Origin: CAWINY01 sp963837635
GTDB taxonomy: Bacteria > Acidobacteriota > Terriglobia > Terriglobales > Acidobacteriaceae
DNA: 64,000 bases
NCBI GenBank assembly: GCA_963837635.1
Contig: CAWINY010000006.1
Location: 682,001 to 746,000, forward strand
Direction: 5' to 3'
Shown one piece after another: positions 8,031 to 16,801 of this stretch. The position numbers and the translations under genes were made by a program. How positions within the stretch are numbered: the stretch's first letter is position 1; every line of letters begins with the position of its first letter. Under the pieces are notes generated by a model, which was not told the origin of the DNA, made no database searches, and saw nothing but the letters and a program-made list of their open reading frames with translations.

Positions 8031-9233
8031 AGAAGAGTTGCTCTCAAATTCCTGGGCCAAGCGGATCCACTCTTCATGTTCTGGCCCAATTCCGCAATTC
8101 TTCAAGAACCCCTGATCGATCGGTTCCTGGCTGCCAGTGCCTTCGTAGCCCTGGGGCGCGGGAATACTATGGGCGAGGTGCACGAACAAAAGAGGACTTA
8201 GTCGGCGTGCCAGGCTGGCAGAGGGGTGATGGTGCCAGGCCACCGCATCGATGATTTGCATGGGCAGACTCCAACTGCCCATCAAATACGCGCCGATTTC
8301 CGCGTGGCTGCAACCCAGGCACTCGTATTCCGCGTCCAGCATGGAAATTTGTTTTGCTTGGGCAATGCTCTCGATTTCCCGCCACTGTTCGGGAAGTTTC
8401 CAGGCGATCACCAGCTTTCCGACATCATGGAGCAATCCTGCTGTGAGCGAATTTTCGATCTCCCCGGCATTGGCCCCTGCGAGATGAGCCAGCTTGCGCG
8501 ACAACCGGCTGATCCGGAGGCTGTGCTCCCACAGGCCGCGCAATCGATCTCCCAATCCGGTGGCATCGGAAGCATCGGAAAATACGCCAATCGTGAGTAC
8601 GAGGGCCTTGATGGTCTCGGTGCCCAGAATCCCAACCGCCTGGGCCGCATTGGACACCCGGCTGCGGAACCCGAAGAGCGCCGAATTGGCCAGCTTTAAC
8701 ATCTTCAAAGTCATGCCCATATCGCGCTCGATAATTTGGCCAATCCGCTCATTCGAAACCATAGGCGAATCGATTGCGCCAAGGAGTTCCGTATAAAGTG
8801 ACGGTATGCTCGGGAGTACCGTGATTTGCGAGATCACTTCCTTTAGCTTGGGGTTCACCAGAATGTCCCGTAAGGCGCAGGCCTGGATCAGGGACTCCTT
8901 TAATTCTTCGGCTTCGCAAGGTTTGGCCAGAAACTGGTGGGCGGCGTTGGCGGCGCGGAGCGCGGTTTCCCGGTCGGACTCCCCGGACAAGACAAACCGC
9001 AAACTGGCCGGATACCGGCGCCGCACCTCTTCCAGGAGTTCCGCTCCAGACATCCCCGGCATCTTCATATCCGAAACAACGGCATCATAGGCAGCGGTAT
9101 CCATAGCCTGCAGCGCTTCCGCCCCGCTGGTTACGAACTTCATCTCCCATACGGAATGAAGGGGCCGCAGGATCCGCTGCAGCGCCCCCAGCACGTTGGG
9201 CTCATCGTCTACGAAAAGCAGCCGTCTAGACAT
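8010..9233 (-). CDS. Response regulator with HDOD output domain
   Basis: A 407-residue two-domain protein. An N-terminal receiver (acidic pocket FVDDEP, phospho-acceptor Asp55 in VVSDMKMPG, Lys in AKPCE) is followed from about residue 135 by an HDOD domain (LPSIPSLYTELL; MTLKMLKLANSALFGF; LLHDVGKLV; WHHHP). HDOD proteins act in signalling and motility but mostly lack the metal centre of true HD phosphodiesterases. It lies 47 bases downstream of the next regulator gene and on the same strand as a histidine kinase, so the three genes probably form one pathway. Confidence 0.9.
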   Translation of the reverse strand: MSRRLLFVDDEPNVLGALQRILRPLHSVWEMKFVTSGAEALQAMDTAAYDAVVSDMKMPGMSGAELLEEVRRRYPASLRFVLSGESDRETALRAANAAHQFLAKPCEAEELKESLIQACALRDILVNPKLKEVISQITVLPSIPSLYTELLGAIDSPMVSNERIGQIIERDMGMTLKMLKLANSALFGFRSRVSNAAQAVGILGTETIKALVLTIGVFSDASDATGLGDRLRGLWEHSLRISRLSRKLAHLAGANAGEIENSLTAGLLHDVGKLVIAWKLPEQWREIESIAQAKQISMLDAEYECLGCSHAEIGAYLMGSWSLPMQIIDAVAWHHHPSASLARRLSPLLFVHLAHSIPAPQGYEGTGSQEPIDQGFLKNCGIGPEHEEWIRLAQEFESNSSLATDGR

Positions 9234-9280
9234 AACCGCAACTTACCCCGCGGAATAGAACCCCAGTCTTTCGAACATCT

Positions 9281-10435
9281 CTATGCGCCAATCGCCGTCG
9301 CTACCCTGACACGAATGCTTCCGGTAATCATGCCGCGCTGGCCAAATGCGTGGAGTCTCATGGCGAGAGGAGGCGTAATCTCCTGTCCCCGAGCGACGAC
9401 AACCATGCCGCTGGTAGTCCGCACATCTTCTTCCAGCACCATCCCGTGCGTCAGTTCTGACACCTCGCACACGCAAGCTGTGGTGGGGCCAGAAGCCGAC
9501 TCATAGTCCGCCAGGGCGCGCGCCGCGGCGAACTCCAGCCCCTTTGCCGACAGGCTTAGTTGTTCGACTGCTTCGCGAGGAGTGCGACCTTGGCTCAGGA
9601 GGCGGTCATACGCCAACGCCGCTCGCAGTAACTGCACGCCCGTCTGCACGATCTCAGCCTCGTAACTTTTGACTTCCGGGAGGCCGGTCGTTGCAACCGA
9701 ACCCTGCTGTTGCACGATGATCGAGGCTACGGCCTCCATCCGTGGAATATGCGATAGCAGCTCCCACGCAACTCTTGGATGCATGTCGAATCGCGCTTGT
9801 TCTTCCGGAGAAAGTTTCTCTCCCGCATTCACCGCCTCGATTATCTCCGGATCGAGGGTCACACATCCAAGTTGCGATAGCATGGTTGCTATTTCATACT
9901 GCCAGCACGGCGCAATATTCAGCTTGGCAATCAGATGTTGTACATAACGCTGGAGCCGGGTCGTTCGGCCAAAGGCCGCGGGGTTGGTGACGCTCAGGAT
10001 CTCGGCCATCGCTTTGATACTGCCGCGCAGCGTTTTTTCCAGCAGCTCTTTCTCGCCGGTGATCAGCCGGTGTTGCAGCAGCGCGGCCCACACGGCTTTC
10101 GCGAGCGGCCCCCGCGCACAGGGCTTGGTCAAGAAACGAAAGATATTGCCCTCATTCACCGCGTTCATGGCGGATTCCATGTCGGCGTAGCCGGTAAGGA
10201 CCATCCTTACGGTTTCGGGGAAACGTTCCTTGACCAGCGACAGGAACTCGACCCCATCCATCTCCGGCATGCGCATATCGGAAACCACCACAGCAAACGG
10301 GCCTCGTTCCGAAAGCACCGCTAGTCCCTGCTTTCCGCCCACCGCAGTCTCGATAGGAAACTCCCCATGCAATAGGCGTTTATAGCCTTCCAGGATGGCG
10401 GGCACGTCATCGACGAACAGAACTTTTTCCACCAT
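9281..10435 (-). CDS. Response regulator with degenerate HD-GYP-like domain
   Basis: A 384-residue protein starting MVEKVLFVDD, with a GGAGAG site upstream of the ATG at 10435. The receiver has Asp53 in VVSDMRMPEMD and a Lys in TKPCA. The second half aligns in outline with RpfG-type HD-GYP domains (SVTNPAAFGRTTRLQRYV, MHPRVAWELLSHIPRMEAV). However, the HD pair is replaced by LSQLGC and the GYP loop is absent, so cyclic-di-GMP hydrolysis is unlikely. The C-terminal region (SELTHGMVLEEDVRTTSGM, ending RVRVATAIGA) resembles the small beta domain that follows many HD-type regulators. It is probably a binding or scaffold output module. Confidence 0.8.
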   Translation of the reverse strand: MVEKVLFVDDVPAILEGYKRLLHGEFPIETAVGGKQGLAVLSERGPFAVVVSDMRMPEMDGVEFLSLVKERFPETVRMVLTGYADMESAMNAVNEGNIFRFLTKPCARGPLAKAVWAALLQHRLITGEKELLEKTLRGSIKAMAEILSVTNPAAFGRTTRLQRYVQHLIAKLNIAPCWQYEIATMLSQLGCVTLDPEIIEAVNAGEKLSPEEQARFDMHPRVAWELLSHIPRMEAVASIIVQQQGSVATTGLPEVKSYEAEIVQTGVQLLRAALAYDRLLSQGRTPREAVEQLSLSAKGLEFAAARALADYESASGPTTACVCEVSELTHGMVLEEDVRTTSGMVVVARGQEITPPLAMRLHAFGQRGMITGSIRVRVATAIGA

Positions 10436-10526
10436 GAGTAACTCTCCTAGATCGCGCTGCAATCCGACGGCTAGCTTTGCGGCCCGTCTCGCACACGATG
10501 ACACATCGGGCCGCAGCCGTTCGCCT

Positions 10527-12668
10527 CTACTTGCTCTCCAGAGGAAGCCGCAAGAAGAAAGCAGTCCCCTTGCCGACCTCACTCTCAAACCAAATCTGTC
10601 CGCCATGTCTCTTGACAATCACATTGTGAGCCAAGGCCAGACCCTGTCCCGTACCCTTGCCCACCTCTTTGGTGGTAAAGAAGGGTTCGAAGACCCGGTT
10701 GGCAATTTCCGGGGGAATTCCGCTACCGGTGTCCTGAATGCGGATTTCCGCCCACTCCCCGCTGCGCTTCGTCGTGATCGTGATGGTCCCCTTAGTGCCG
10801 CCATTGTTGGCTTGTGCTTGGGCAATGGCATGCGCCGCGTTCACCAAAAGGTTCAGTATGACTTGATTGAACTCACCTGCCAGGCAAGGCACCTGGGTAA
10901 GTGTTTCGTCGAATTGTAAACAGACGTCGGCGACATATTTCCACTCGTTGCGGGCGACGGTAATGGTGGTATCAATGGCGTGATTGATGTCCGTGGCCTT
11001 CTTACCTTCCAGCCCCGGGTGGGAGAACTCCTTCATGGCACGAACGATCTTGGAGACGCGCTGCAGACCCTCCAGCGACTGCTCCAGGGCGCGTGGTACC
11101 TCATCGAGCAGGTAGGCCAAATCGATCTCATCACTGAGGGCATCGAACTCGGCGAGGGTCTCGGGAGGAACTCCGCCGTTTCCCATCTCCTGGCGCATGC
11201 GCTTGCAAGTTGAAATCAGCCTGCTGATACCTTCCCAGGACTGTTGCATGAAGGTGGTGTTGTCGCCTACATACTGCGTTGGGGTATTGATTTCGTGCGC
11301 CACGCCGGCGGCGAGTTGCCCGATCGCCTCCAGCTTTTGTGCCTGGCGTAGTTCGCTTTCCAGCAACTTGTATTCAGTAATGTCCTCGACGGATCCGATA
11401 TGGTAAAGCGGCAGGGCATTGGCAAAAGACGCGGGCGAGCATGCGCGAGCATGAACGCGAAGCCAGATCATGCTGCCGTCCTTGCGGTAGGCCTGAAATT
11501 CGAAATTTTCTACCAGCCCTTGGTCGCGCATCAGCCGCGAGAACTCTTCGTACCGCTTCGCGTCGACGTAGAGTTGACGCCCGTCCGTGATGCTGGCGAT
11601 CAAATCCTCGGGGGAGTTATAGCCGAGCATGCGCGCACAGGCGGGATTGACGCTTAGGAAGCGTCCCTGGGGCGCGCTCTGAAACATGCCCACCACGTTA
11701 TCGTCGAAGATGCCGCGATAATTCTCTTTCGCTTCGCGCAAGGCCTGCTCGGCGTACTTGCGCTCGATGGCCGTAGCCAGGACGTTGGCAACCGACTGCA
11801 GGAAATTGATGTCATCGGGGGTAAACCTTCGCCGCTGCCGGGTGTACGCGCCCAACACACCCCAGGCGTGTCCGTGCACCTCGATGGGCAAACTGACCCC
11901 ACTGATGACCCCATGATCGGCGAGTAGTGTGGGAACCAGAAAACGGGTTTCGGCCGGCAGGTTCTCCATCACCACCGGTTCGTGCGCCATCAACGTGTAG
12001 CCCGCTTGAGCGTTCATGACCATGGCGCGACCCACCAGTCCGTCTTTCCAGCCCACCCCCGCGCGCAACAGGAGTCCGCGCCCGTGCGGCAGCAGCTCGA
12101 GCACCTTCGAGTATTCGGTGCCGAGTAATTCAGCGACCCGCAGCACGATCTGCTGCATCAGTTCGGTCAGATCCAGACCGGCCAGGGCATCGTGTCCCAA
12201 ACGCGCCACCATGGCCTGCTGGCGCAGACGCGCCCGCAATTCCTGCTCGGCCTGCCGGCGTCCGGTGTTGTTGTTGCAGGAGAGATGCAGGACCCGGCCC
12301 GCCACGCCGTTCAATCGGCTGCTGCTTTCGATCTCGACCCAATGGCCGGAATCGGTCCTGATCTGCCCTTCCGTGACCATCGTTTCGCCGCCGAGTACGC
12401 GTGCCAGCGCGCGGGAAGGGCCATCGACATCCGGCAACAGCTCCGTGATTCGCACTCCCAGCAGGCCTTGTCTTTCACATCCGGCCAGCTCGCAGGCGGC
12501 GGGATTCACATCCACGATCAGGCCGTCGGAATCACAGACCAGAACCGCATTCAGGGGGCCGTTCGAGACCGCTTCCCGCCACCGCCGGGCGAACCGGAGT
12601 TGTGGTTCGGAAAGCAGCAGGTCATCGCCCTGCCGCTCGTCGGTAAGGGTAGCGTTGTCGGATACCAT
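10527..12668 (-). CDS. PAS-GAF-PAS sensor histidine kinase
   Basis: A 713-residue soluble kinase. Order: PAS (about 35-130), GAF (about 155-305, with VAELLGTEYSKVLELLPHGRG), second PAS (about 315-435), dimerisation/phosphotransfer domain with His458 in VAHEINTPTQYV, and an ATPase domain with N-box NLLVNAAHAIA, G1 DTGSGIPPEIA and G2 GKGTGQGLALAHNV. There are no membrane segments, so it senses an internal signal. The 91-base gap to the degenerate HD-GYP regulator and the following HDOD regulator suggest that one or both are its phospho-targets. Confidence 0.92.
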   Translation of the reverse strand: MVSDNATLTDERQGDDLLLSEPQLRFARRWREAVSNGPLNAVLVCDSDGLIVDVNPAACELAGCERQGLLGVRITELLPDVDGPSRALARVLGGETMVTEGQIRTDSGHWVEIESSSRLNGVAGRVLHLSCNNNTGRRQAEQELRARLRQQAMVARLGHDALAGLDLTELMQQIVLRVAELLGTEYSKVLELLPHGRGLLLRAGVGWKDGLVGRAMVMNAQAGYTLMAHEPVVMENLPAETRFLVPTLLADHGVISGVSLPIEVHGHAWGVLGAYTRQRRRFTPDDINFLQSVANVLATAIERKYAEQALREAKENYRGIFDDNVVGMFQSAPQGRFLSVNPACARMLGYNSPEDLIASITDGRQLYVDAKRYEEFSRLMRDQGLVENFEFQAYRKDGSMIWLRVHARACSPASFANALPLYHIGSVEDITEYKLLESELRQAQKLEAIGQLAAGVAHEINTPTQYVGDNTTFMQQSWEGISRLISTCKRMRQEMGNGGVPPETLAEFDALSDEIDLAYLLDEVPRALEQSLEGLQRVSKIVRAMKEFSHPGLEGKKATDINHAIDTTITVARNEWKYVADVCLQFDETLTQVPCLAGEFNQVILNLLVNAAHAIAQAQANNGGTKGTITITTKRSGEWAEIRIQDTGSGIPPEIANRVFEPFFTTKEVGKGTGQGLALAHNVIVKRHGGQIWFESEVGKGTAFFLRLPLESK

Positions 12669-12952
12669 AAGACCCCTGTTGAACCGGCCGGGCAGTTTTC
12701 TTGAAACTGCGTTGGGACACTATCGGCAGTTGGGGCGAGTAACTTCAGGCGGGGGGCAATGCTTATCATCACCGCGGATGTTGTCATTCCGAGCGCCCGG
12801 TTTTCCACCCCACAACGCGCTAATTCGGCGCGTTCTGGGGACCTTGGGCGCGAGGAATCTGCAGTTTGGCCAAGTCCGGTGAAAATGCAGATTCCTCGGT
12901 TCGCTTGGAATGACAAATCTCCTGGCAGTCGCAAGCTTGAGCCGGACTCAGC
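12669..12952. other. Intergenic region occupied by a dispersed repeat
   Basis: About half of the 284 bases is the TTGTCATTCC...GGAATGACAA repeat. The remainder shows no open frame with a ribosome-binding site. The kinase promoter should lie here. Confidence 0.5.
12781..12915. repeat. Dispersed ~135-bp palindromic repeat, copy 1
   Basis: Ends TTGTCATTCCGAGCG and GGAATGACAA are inverted. An internal core of about 45 bases (12799-12843) is nearly identical to the reverse complement of 16696-16757. The copies at 12781 and 16637 are therefore the same element in opposite orientations. Confidence 0.85.
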
Positions 12953-14383
12953 CTACTTCTCAACCTTGAATTGCAGCGCCTTGTATTCGAGGAATTCCTC
13001 TAGCCCGACGTGGCCGTGCTCGCGGCCGTGCCCGGATTGCTTGAAGCCTCCGAAGGGCGCCTGCAGGTTGAAGGCTCCTCCATTGATATCGACTTGGCCG
13101 GTCCGGAGACGGCGCGCCACCCGGACCGCGCGCGCTTCGTCGCGCGACCACACCGCGCCTCCGAGGCCGTACACCGTGTCGTTGGCGATACGGAGGGCTT
13201 CATCTTCGTCCGCGTAAGGGATCAGCGCCAGCACCGGGCCGAAGACTTCTTCCTGCGCCAGGGTCGAGCGCGGATCGACCCGTCCGAAGACCGTCGGTTG
13301 CACATACCATCCCTTAGAGAGACTTGGTGGCTGGCCGGCCCCGCCGGCAAGCAGCTCCGCGCCTTCTTCGATCCCCTTGCGGATGTATCCACGCACCCGT
13401 TCGCGTTGGGCACTGGAGACCAGTGGTCCCAGCTTCGTCGTTTCCGCGAAGGGGTCCCCAACCGTGTACTTCGCCGCCTCGGCCGCAGCCATTTGAGCGA
13501 TTTCCGGATATCTCGACGCCGGGACCAGCATGCGGGTGCAGGCATTGCAGGTTTGGCCCGAATTCAGGAAGCAGGAGCTGACGGTTCCTTTGACGGCCGT
13601 AGCGAAATCCGCGTCATCCAGAATGATCGAGGCGCTCTTTCCGCCCAGCTCCAGGGCCACACGCTTAACGCTCTGCGCCGCCAGTTCGCCGATACGTTTG
13701 CCCGCACGCGTAGATCCCGTGAACGAGATCATGTCCACCTCGGGATGGCTTACGAGAGCTTCGCCAACCCGAGGACCATATCCCGTAACCAGGTTGAAAA
13801 CGCCGCGGGGCAGGCCGACTCCATCGATGATTTCCGCGAGAATGAAGGCATTGATCGGCGCCACTTCGGAGGGTTTCAGGATCACGGTGCAGCCCGCCGC
13901 CAAAGCCGGGGCGACCTTGGCGGCAATTTGGTGAAGGGGAAAATTCCATGGCGTGATGGCCGCAACCACGCCCACTGGCTCACGGAGCACGCGCGAATTA
14001 CCCACCTGCTCTTCGAACTGGAACTCGCGCAAGATCCGGGCAAAATTACTGAAAGTGAAGGCGGGCAGGCCGGCTTGGACAGGGAGGGCCAGCTTGAGCG
14101 GCATCCCCACCTCTTGCGCGATGGTCTTGCCGATCTCGTCACGGCGAGCCGTCAGCCCTGCGCTGATCTTCTCCAGAGCCTTCGCCCGCTCCTCAACCGG
14201 CGTGTTCGCCCAGCCCTCGAATGCGGCGCGTGCAGCCCGGGCCGCGGCGTCAGCATCCGCCTCCGTTCCCTCGGGTACCCGCGCGATGGTCTCTTCCGTG
14301 GAACTGCAGATCACATCGATCAGTCCACGACCGGTGGGCTGCTTCCATTTACCATCGATGTAGAACTTGTCGAAGATGCGCAT
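12953..14383 (-). CDS. NAD(P)-dependent aldehyde dehydrogenase
   Basis: A 476-residue member of the aldehyde dehydrogenase superfamily, of typical length. Key residues are visible: ITPWNFPLHQ (the Asn that holds the oxyanion), ILKPSEVAPINAF (the cofactor Lys), FTGSTRAGKRIGELA, catalytic Glu in LELGGKSA and catalytic Cys in NSGQTCNACTR. ATG at 14383 has a GGAGG site upstream. The substrate is unknown. Downstream of the acyl-CoA/ETF block on the same strand, it could oxidise fatty or aromatic aldehydes feeding beta-oxidation, but a 207-base repeat-filled gap separates it from etfA. Confidence 0.9.
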   Translation of the reverse strand: MRIFDKFYIDGKWKQPTGRGLIDVICSSTEETIARVPEGTEADADAAARAARAAFEGWANTPVEERAKALEKISAGLTARRDEIGKTIAQEVGMPLKLALPVQAGLPAFTFSNFARILREFQFEEQVGNSRVLREPVGVVAAITPWNFPLHQIAAKVAPALAAGCTVILKPSEVAPINAFILAEIIDGVGLPRGVFNLVTGYGPRVGEALVSHPEVDMISFTGSTRAGKRIGELAAQSVKRVALELGGKSASIILDDADFATAVKGTVSSCFLNSGQTCNACTRMLVPASRYPEIAQMAAAEAAKYTVGDPFAETTKLGPLVSSAQRERVRGYIRKGIEEGAELLAGGAGQPPSLSKGWYVQPTVFGRVDPRSTLAQEEVFGPVLALIPYADEDEALRIANDTVYGLGGAVWSRDEARAVRVARRLRTGQVDINGGAFNLQAPFGGFKQSGHGREHGHVGLEEFLEYKALQFKVEK

Positions 14384-14441
14384 GACGAGATGCCTCCGCT
14401 GTCCGTAACTACGAAACTCCTAATGGAATGTCATCCTGAGC

Positions 14442-14541
14442 CGAGGGTGCCCCACAGCTGCCCGGTTTTGGCAGATGTGGGATGATTCTTCGAATAGCCC
14501 CGAAGGGGAGACTGATCATAGCCCAGGGCGTCAGCCCTGGG
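14442..14541. repeat. GGGTGCCCCACA repeat plus CCCAGGGC hairpin
   Basis: 14442-14486 matches 21297-21340 at all but about three of 45 positions and forms a hairpin with a TGCCCGGTTTTGGCA-type apex. An 8-bp perfect stem (CCCAGGGC/GCCCTGGG) follows at 14522-14541. Confidence 0.8.
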
Positions 14542-14590
14542 AAAGAGCGCCAATTGTGACCGAGTCCCGTAGGGACGACACCCTCAGCTC

Positions 14591-15623
14591 TTAAGCCCCG
14601 GCGCTACTCTTCTCCCCTAGCAGCGCATTGACCTTGCGCATGACTTCAAAGGCGTCGGCGATGTAGAGTACATCGGCTTTGCCGCGCGCCCAGCCGCAGT
14701 TGGGATCGAGGTTGATTGCCCGTCGCTCGTTGACGAAGCGCCAGCCGACCACATGCGGCTCTTCGCCATGGCAGCAGGTGGACAGGCCCTTGGGGTGGCG
14801 CGGCGTCGCTCCCGTCTGGCCCACCTGGTTGAGGTGGGTCATGAACTGCAGCACCGGTTGGCCTTCGCCGCTCTGGTCCACCAAAGACTTGCTGCCGCCC
14901 AACGACGCCTTCACGCGGTGCAGGAAACCCAGAATCAACTGCTCGGCTTCCTGGCCGTGAATTTGCCCATCGGCCTGTTTCTTAGTCCAACCGGCACCGG
15001 CGACGAAGAGCAGTGGCGCATCGGGGCGAATGGTTTGCTCGTCCGATTTCGGCGCGCGCACGCCCGTAACTTGAGTGCGCTTCAAGGTGTCATTTACGGT
15101 CACGGCAATCGCTTCCACCTGTCGCCGTTCCCGCAGCGAACGCTACAGGCGCGTGGCAGCCGCTTTCCAGCAACAGAAACCACGGCCGCTGAGCGCGTTG
15201 GAGCGTGGCTTCCATGCGCTGGCGATAGTACCAGCGGGTGACGGTAAGCCCGCCGTCGCCGGAGACACCGGTGAGGTGGGTATCGATGCCGCCACCCACG
15301 CGATGAGCAACCCCGGGCATCACGCGGGCTGTGCGCGAGTTGGCCGGCGCGATTACGACGGTTGGCTGCACGGCGCGGCAGATAGCCTCAGCCGCAGCGG
15401 CATCCGTGGAGTAGCGCGACTGGGCGAATTCCGCCCCGGAGACGGCAACGAATTTTGCCGCGCCACAGTTCGCCAGCGTGTCGGCGGCCGTCTGCGTCTG
15501 CTCGCCAATCAGGCCCACCGTGAGTGTGCCGCCCAAGTCCTGGGCCGTGCCCAGCGCTTCCAGAGCTGCCTTGGCCAGCGTGCCATCCGGTTCCATGAAC
15601 GCAATCAAGAGAACGTTTTCCAT
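14591..15623 (-). pseudogene. etfA: Electron transfer flavoprotein alpha subunit, frameshifted
   Basis: The N-terminal part starts MENVLLIAFMEPDG at 15623 and runs to WFLLLESGCHAPVAF. Near 15115-15120 the frame shifts, and the C-terminal part continues as VEAIAVTVNDTLKRTQV, then FAD-domain features (LLFVAGAGW, NLDPNCGWARGKADVLYIAD) to 14591. Removing one G from the CAGGTGG at the junction joins the halves without a gap (GTATVEAIAV). Total length is 3n+1, as expected for a single inserted base. ETF alpha binds FAD and, with the beta subunit, passes electrons from acyl-CoA dehydrogenases to ETF:quinone oxidoreductase. It could be a real lesion, a sequencing error, or ribosomal slippage. It follows etfB across a 157-base gap. 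Confidence 0.85.
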
Positions 15624-15691
15624 ATTCGCCGTTTCCACCCAAATTGAATTAACCCACAAGGCTGTCGTTCCGAATGGTGCGTTGGCTTGAT

Positions 15692-15778
15692 GCAGCGCCG
15701 GCGTCACGCCGTCGGGTCCCGTCCGCAGCACCATGGCGCACGTTAACGGGGCCAGCCGGCGAGACGCCGGCGCTACGA
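15692..15778. repeat. Dispersed 86-bp GCGCCGGCGTC hairpin, copy 1
   Basis: AGCGCCGGCGTC on the left pairs with GACGCCGGCGCT on the right, with a central GCAGCACCA loop motif. A closely similar element lies at 28306-28391. Here it separates etfB and etfA. Confidence 0.85.
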
Positions 15779-15780
15779 CC

Positions 15781-16584
15781 CTACTCCGTGATCCAGGCCA
15801 CGATTTCCTTCGCGATTTCTTCCGCGGGCACATCCTTCACGATGCGGGTGTCGCGCTGCTGCTTCGGCAGCACAACGCTCTTGAAGGCAACGCCTTCGGC
15901 GCCAACCTTGACCGCCTTGGCTTTTTGCAGTGCCGGCATGATGGTGCGCATGTTGGTCATGCCGACTTGCGGGTTATTGCGCGGCTCCGGCAAATTGCCG
16001 GTGGCCCAGCCCAGCACGGCCGGCGCGCCGGCGCAGACGGAAACCTGATGCTTGCCGCCTTCGATGCGCTCCAGCACCTCGAAAGAGCCGTCGGGGCTGA
16101 CGGTGATCTGATCCACACCCTGAAACTGGTCCACGATGCCCAGCAACTCGCCAACGGTCTGCATGGTCGTGCCCGCGCCGCGGGTAGCCGATTCCCAGCC
16201 GCCAAAGACCAGCAGCTTCGAGAGGTCGAGACCCGGAATTGACTTGATGCCTTCCGCCAGGGCAGCCGCGACTTCGTGCGCGTCGGTGAAGCCGCCGGCG
16301 GGACCGTCCAGCGCCACCAGTTCAAACGGCACCTTCTGGGCGATGGTCATCATCACCTGCTGCAGCTTGGCCTTCGGCCCCAGACTGACCAGCCACACTT
16401 TGCTGCCAGCCACCTTCTGGGCCAGATTCGCCGCTTCGTATAGCGCGTGCGCGGCCCACGGATCCAGCACCGCCGGCAACATCATTTCATTTTTCAGCGA
16501 CGGCCCGGCGGGTCCGGAAACCGGCTCCAGCGTCTGGAGCGGGTCGGGAACGATGCTCCCGCAAACCACGATTTGATAGCTCAT
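15781..16584 (-). CDS. etfB: Electron transfer flavoprotein beta subunit
   Basis: A 267-residue protein starting MSYQIVVCGSIVPDPLQTLEP at 16584, with GAGGT upstream; the frame further upstream merely translates a repeat. Family features include the N-terminal adenine-nucleotide domain (LYEAANLAQKVAGSKVWLVSLGP), DAHEVAAALAEGIKS, the Thr/Gly-rich loop and the recognition-loop region near PRNNPQVGMTNMRTI. It forms the ETF heterodimer with the (frameshifted) alpha subunit downstream, and sits 217 bases after the quinone-oxidoreductase-like gene. Confidence 0.92.
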   Translation of the reverse strand: MSYQIVVCGSIVPDPLQTLEPVSGPAGPSLKNEMMLPAVLDPWAAHALYEAANLAQKVAGSKVWLVSLGPKAKLQQVMMTIAQKVPFELVALDGPAGGFTDAHEVAAALAEGIKSIPGLDLSKLLVFGGWESATRGAGTTMQTVGELLGIVDQFQGVDQITVSPDGSFEVLERIEGGKHQVSVCAGAPAVLGWATGNLPEPRNNPQVGMTNMRTIMPALQKAKAVKVGAEGVAFKSVVLPKQQRDTRIVKDVPAEEIAKEIVAWITE

Positions 16585-16636
16585 TCGTACCTCAAAATAA
16601 CCGATGTCTTGCCAGAATACTGTGGCGACCAAGAAA

Positions 16637-16773
16637 TTGTCATTCCGAGCGTAGCGAGGAATCCGCATTTTAGGTTGATACGGAGAAACTGCAGATTCCT
16701 CGCGTCCGGGGTCCCCAGAACGCGCCGAATTTGCGCGTTGTGGGGTTGGAAAACCAGGCGCTCGGAATGACAA
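16637..16773. repeat. Dispersed ~137-bp palindromic repeat, copy 2 (inverted relative to 12781)
   Basis: Same TTGTCATTCC/GGAATGACAA ends as copy 1, with the GGGGTCCCCAGAACGCGCC core in the opposite orientation. It lies between the ETF-QO-like gene and etfB. Confidence 0.85.
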
Positions 16774-16801
16774 CCTCTGATATGACGGTTATTGCGGAGC
16801 G

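Noticed and set aside
13010..14485. 491-codon plus-strand frame opposite aldehyde dehydrogenase
   Set aside because: Antisense shadow of a gene with all catalytic motifs.
16585..16773. 63-residue N-terminal extension of etfB
   Set aside because: It is the translation of the dispersed palindromic repeat; the family start MSYQIVVCGS is at 16584.
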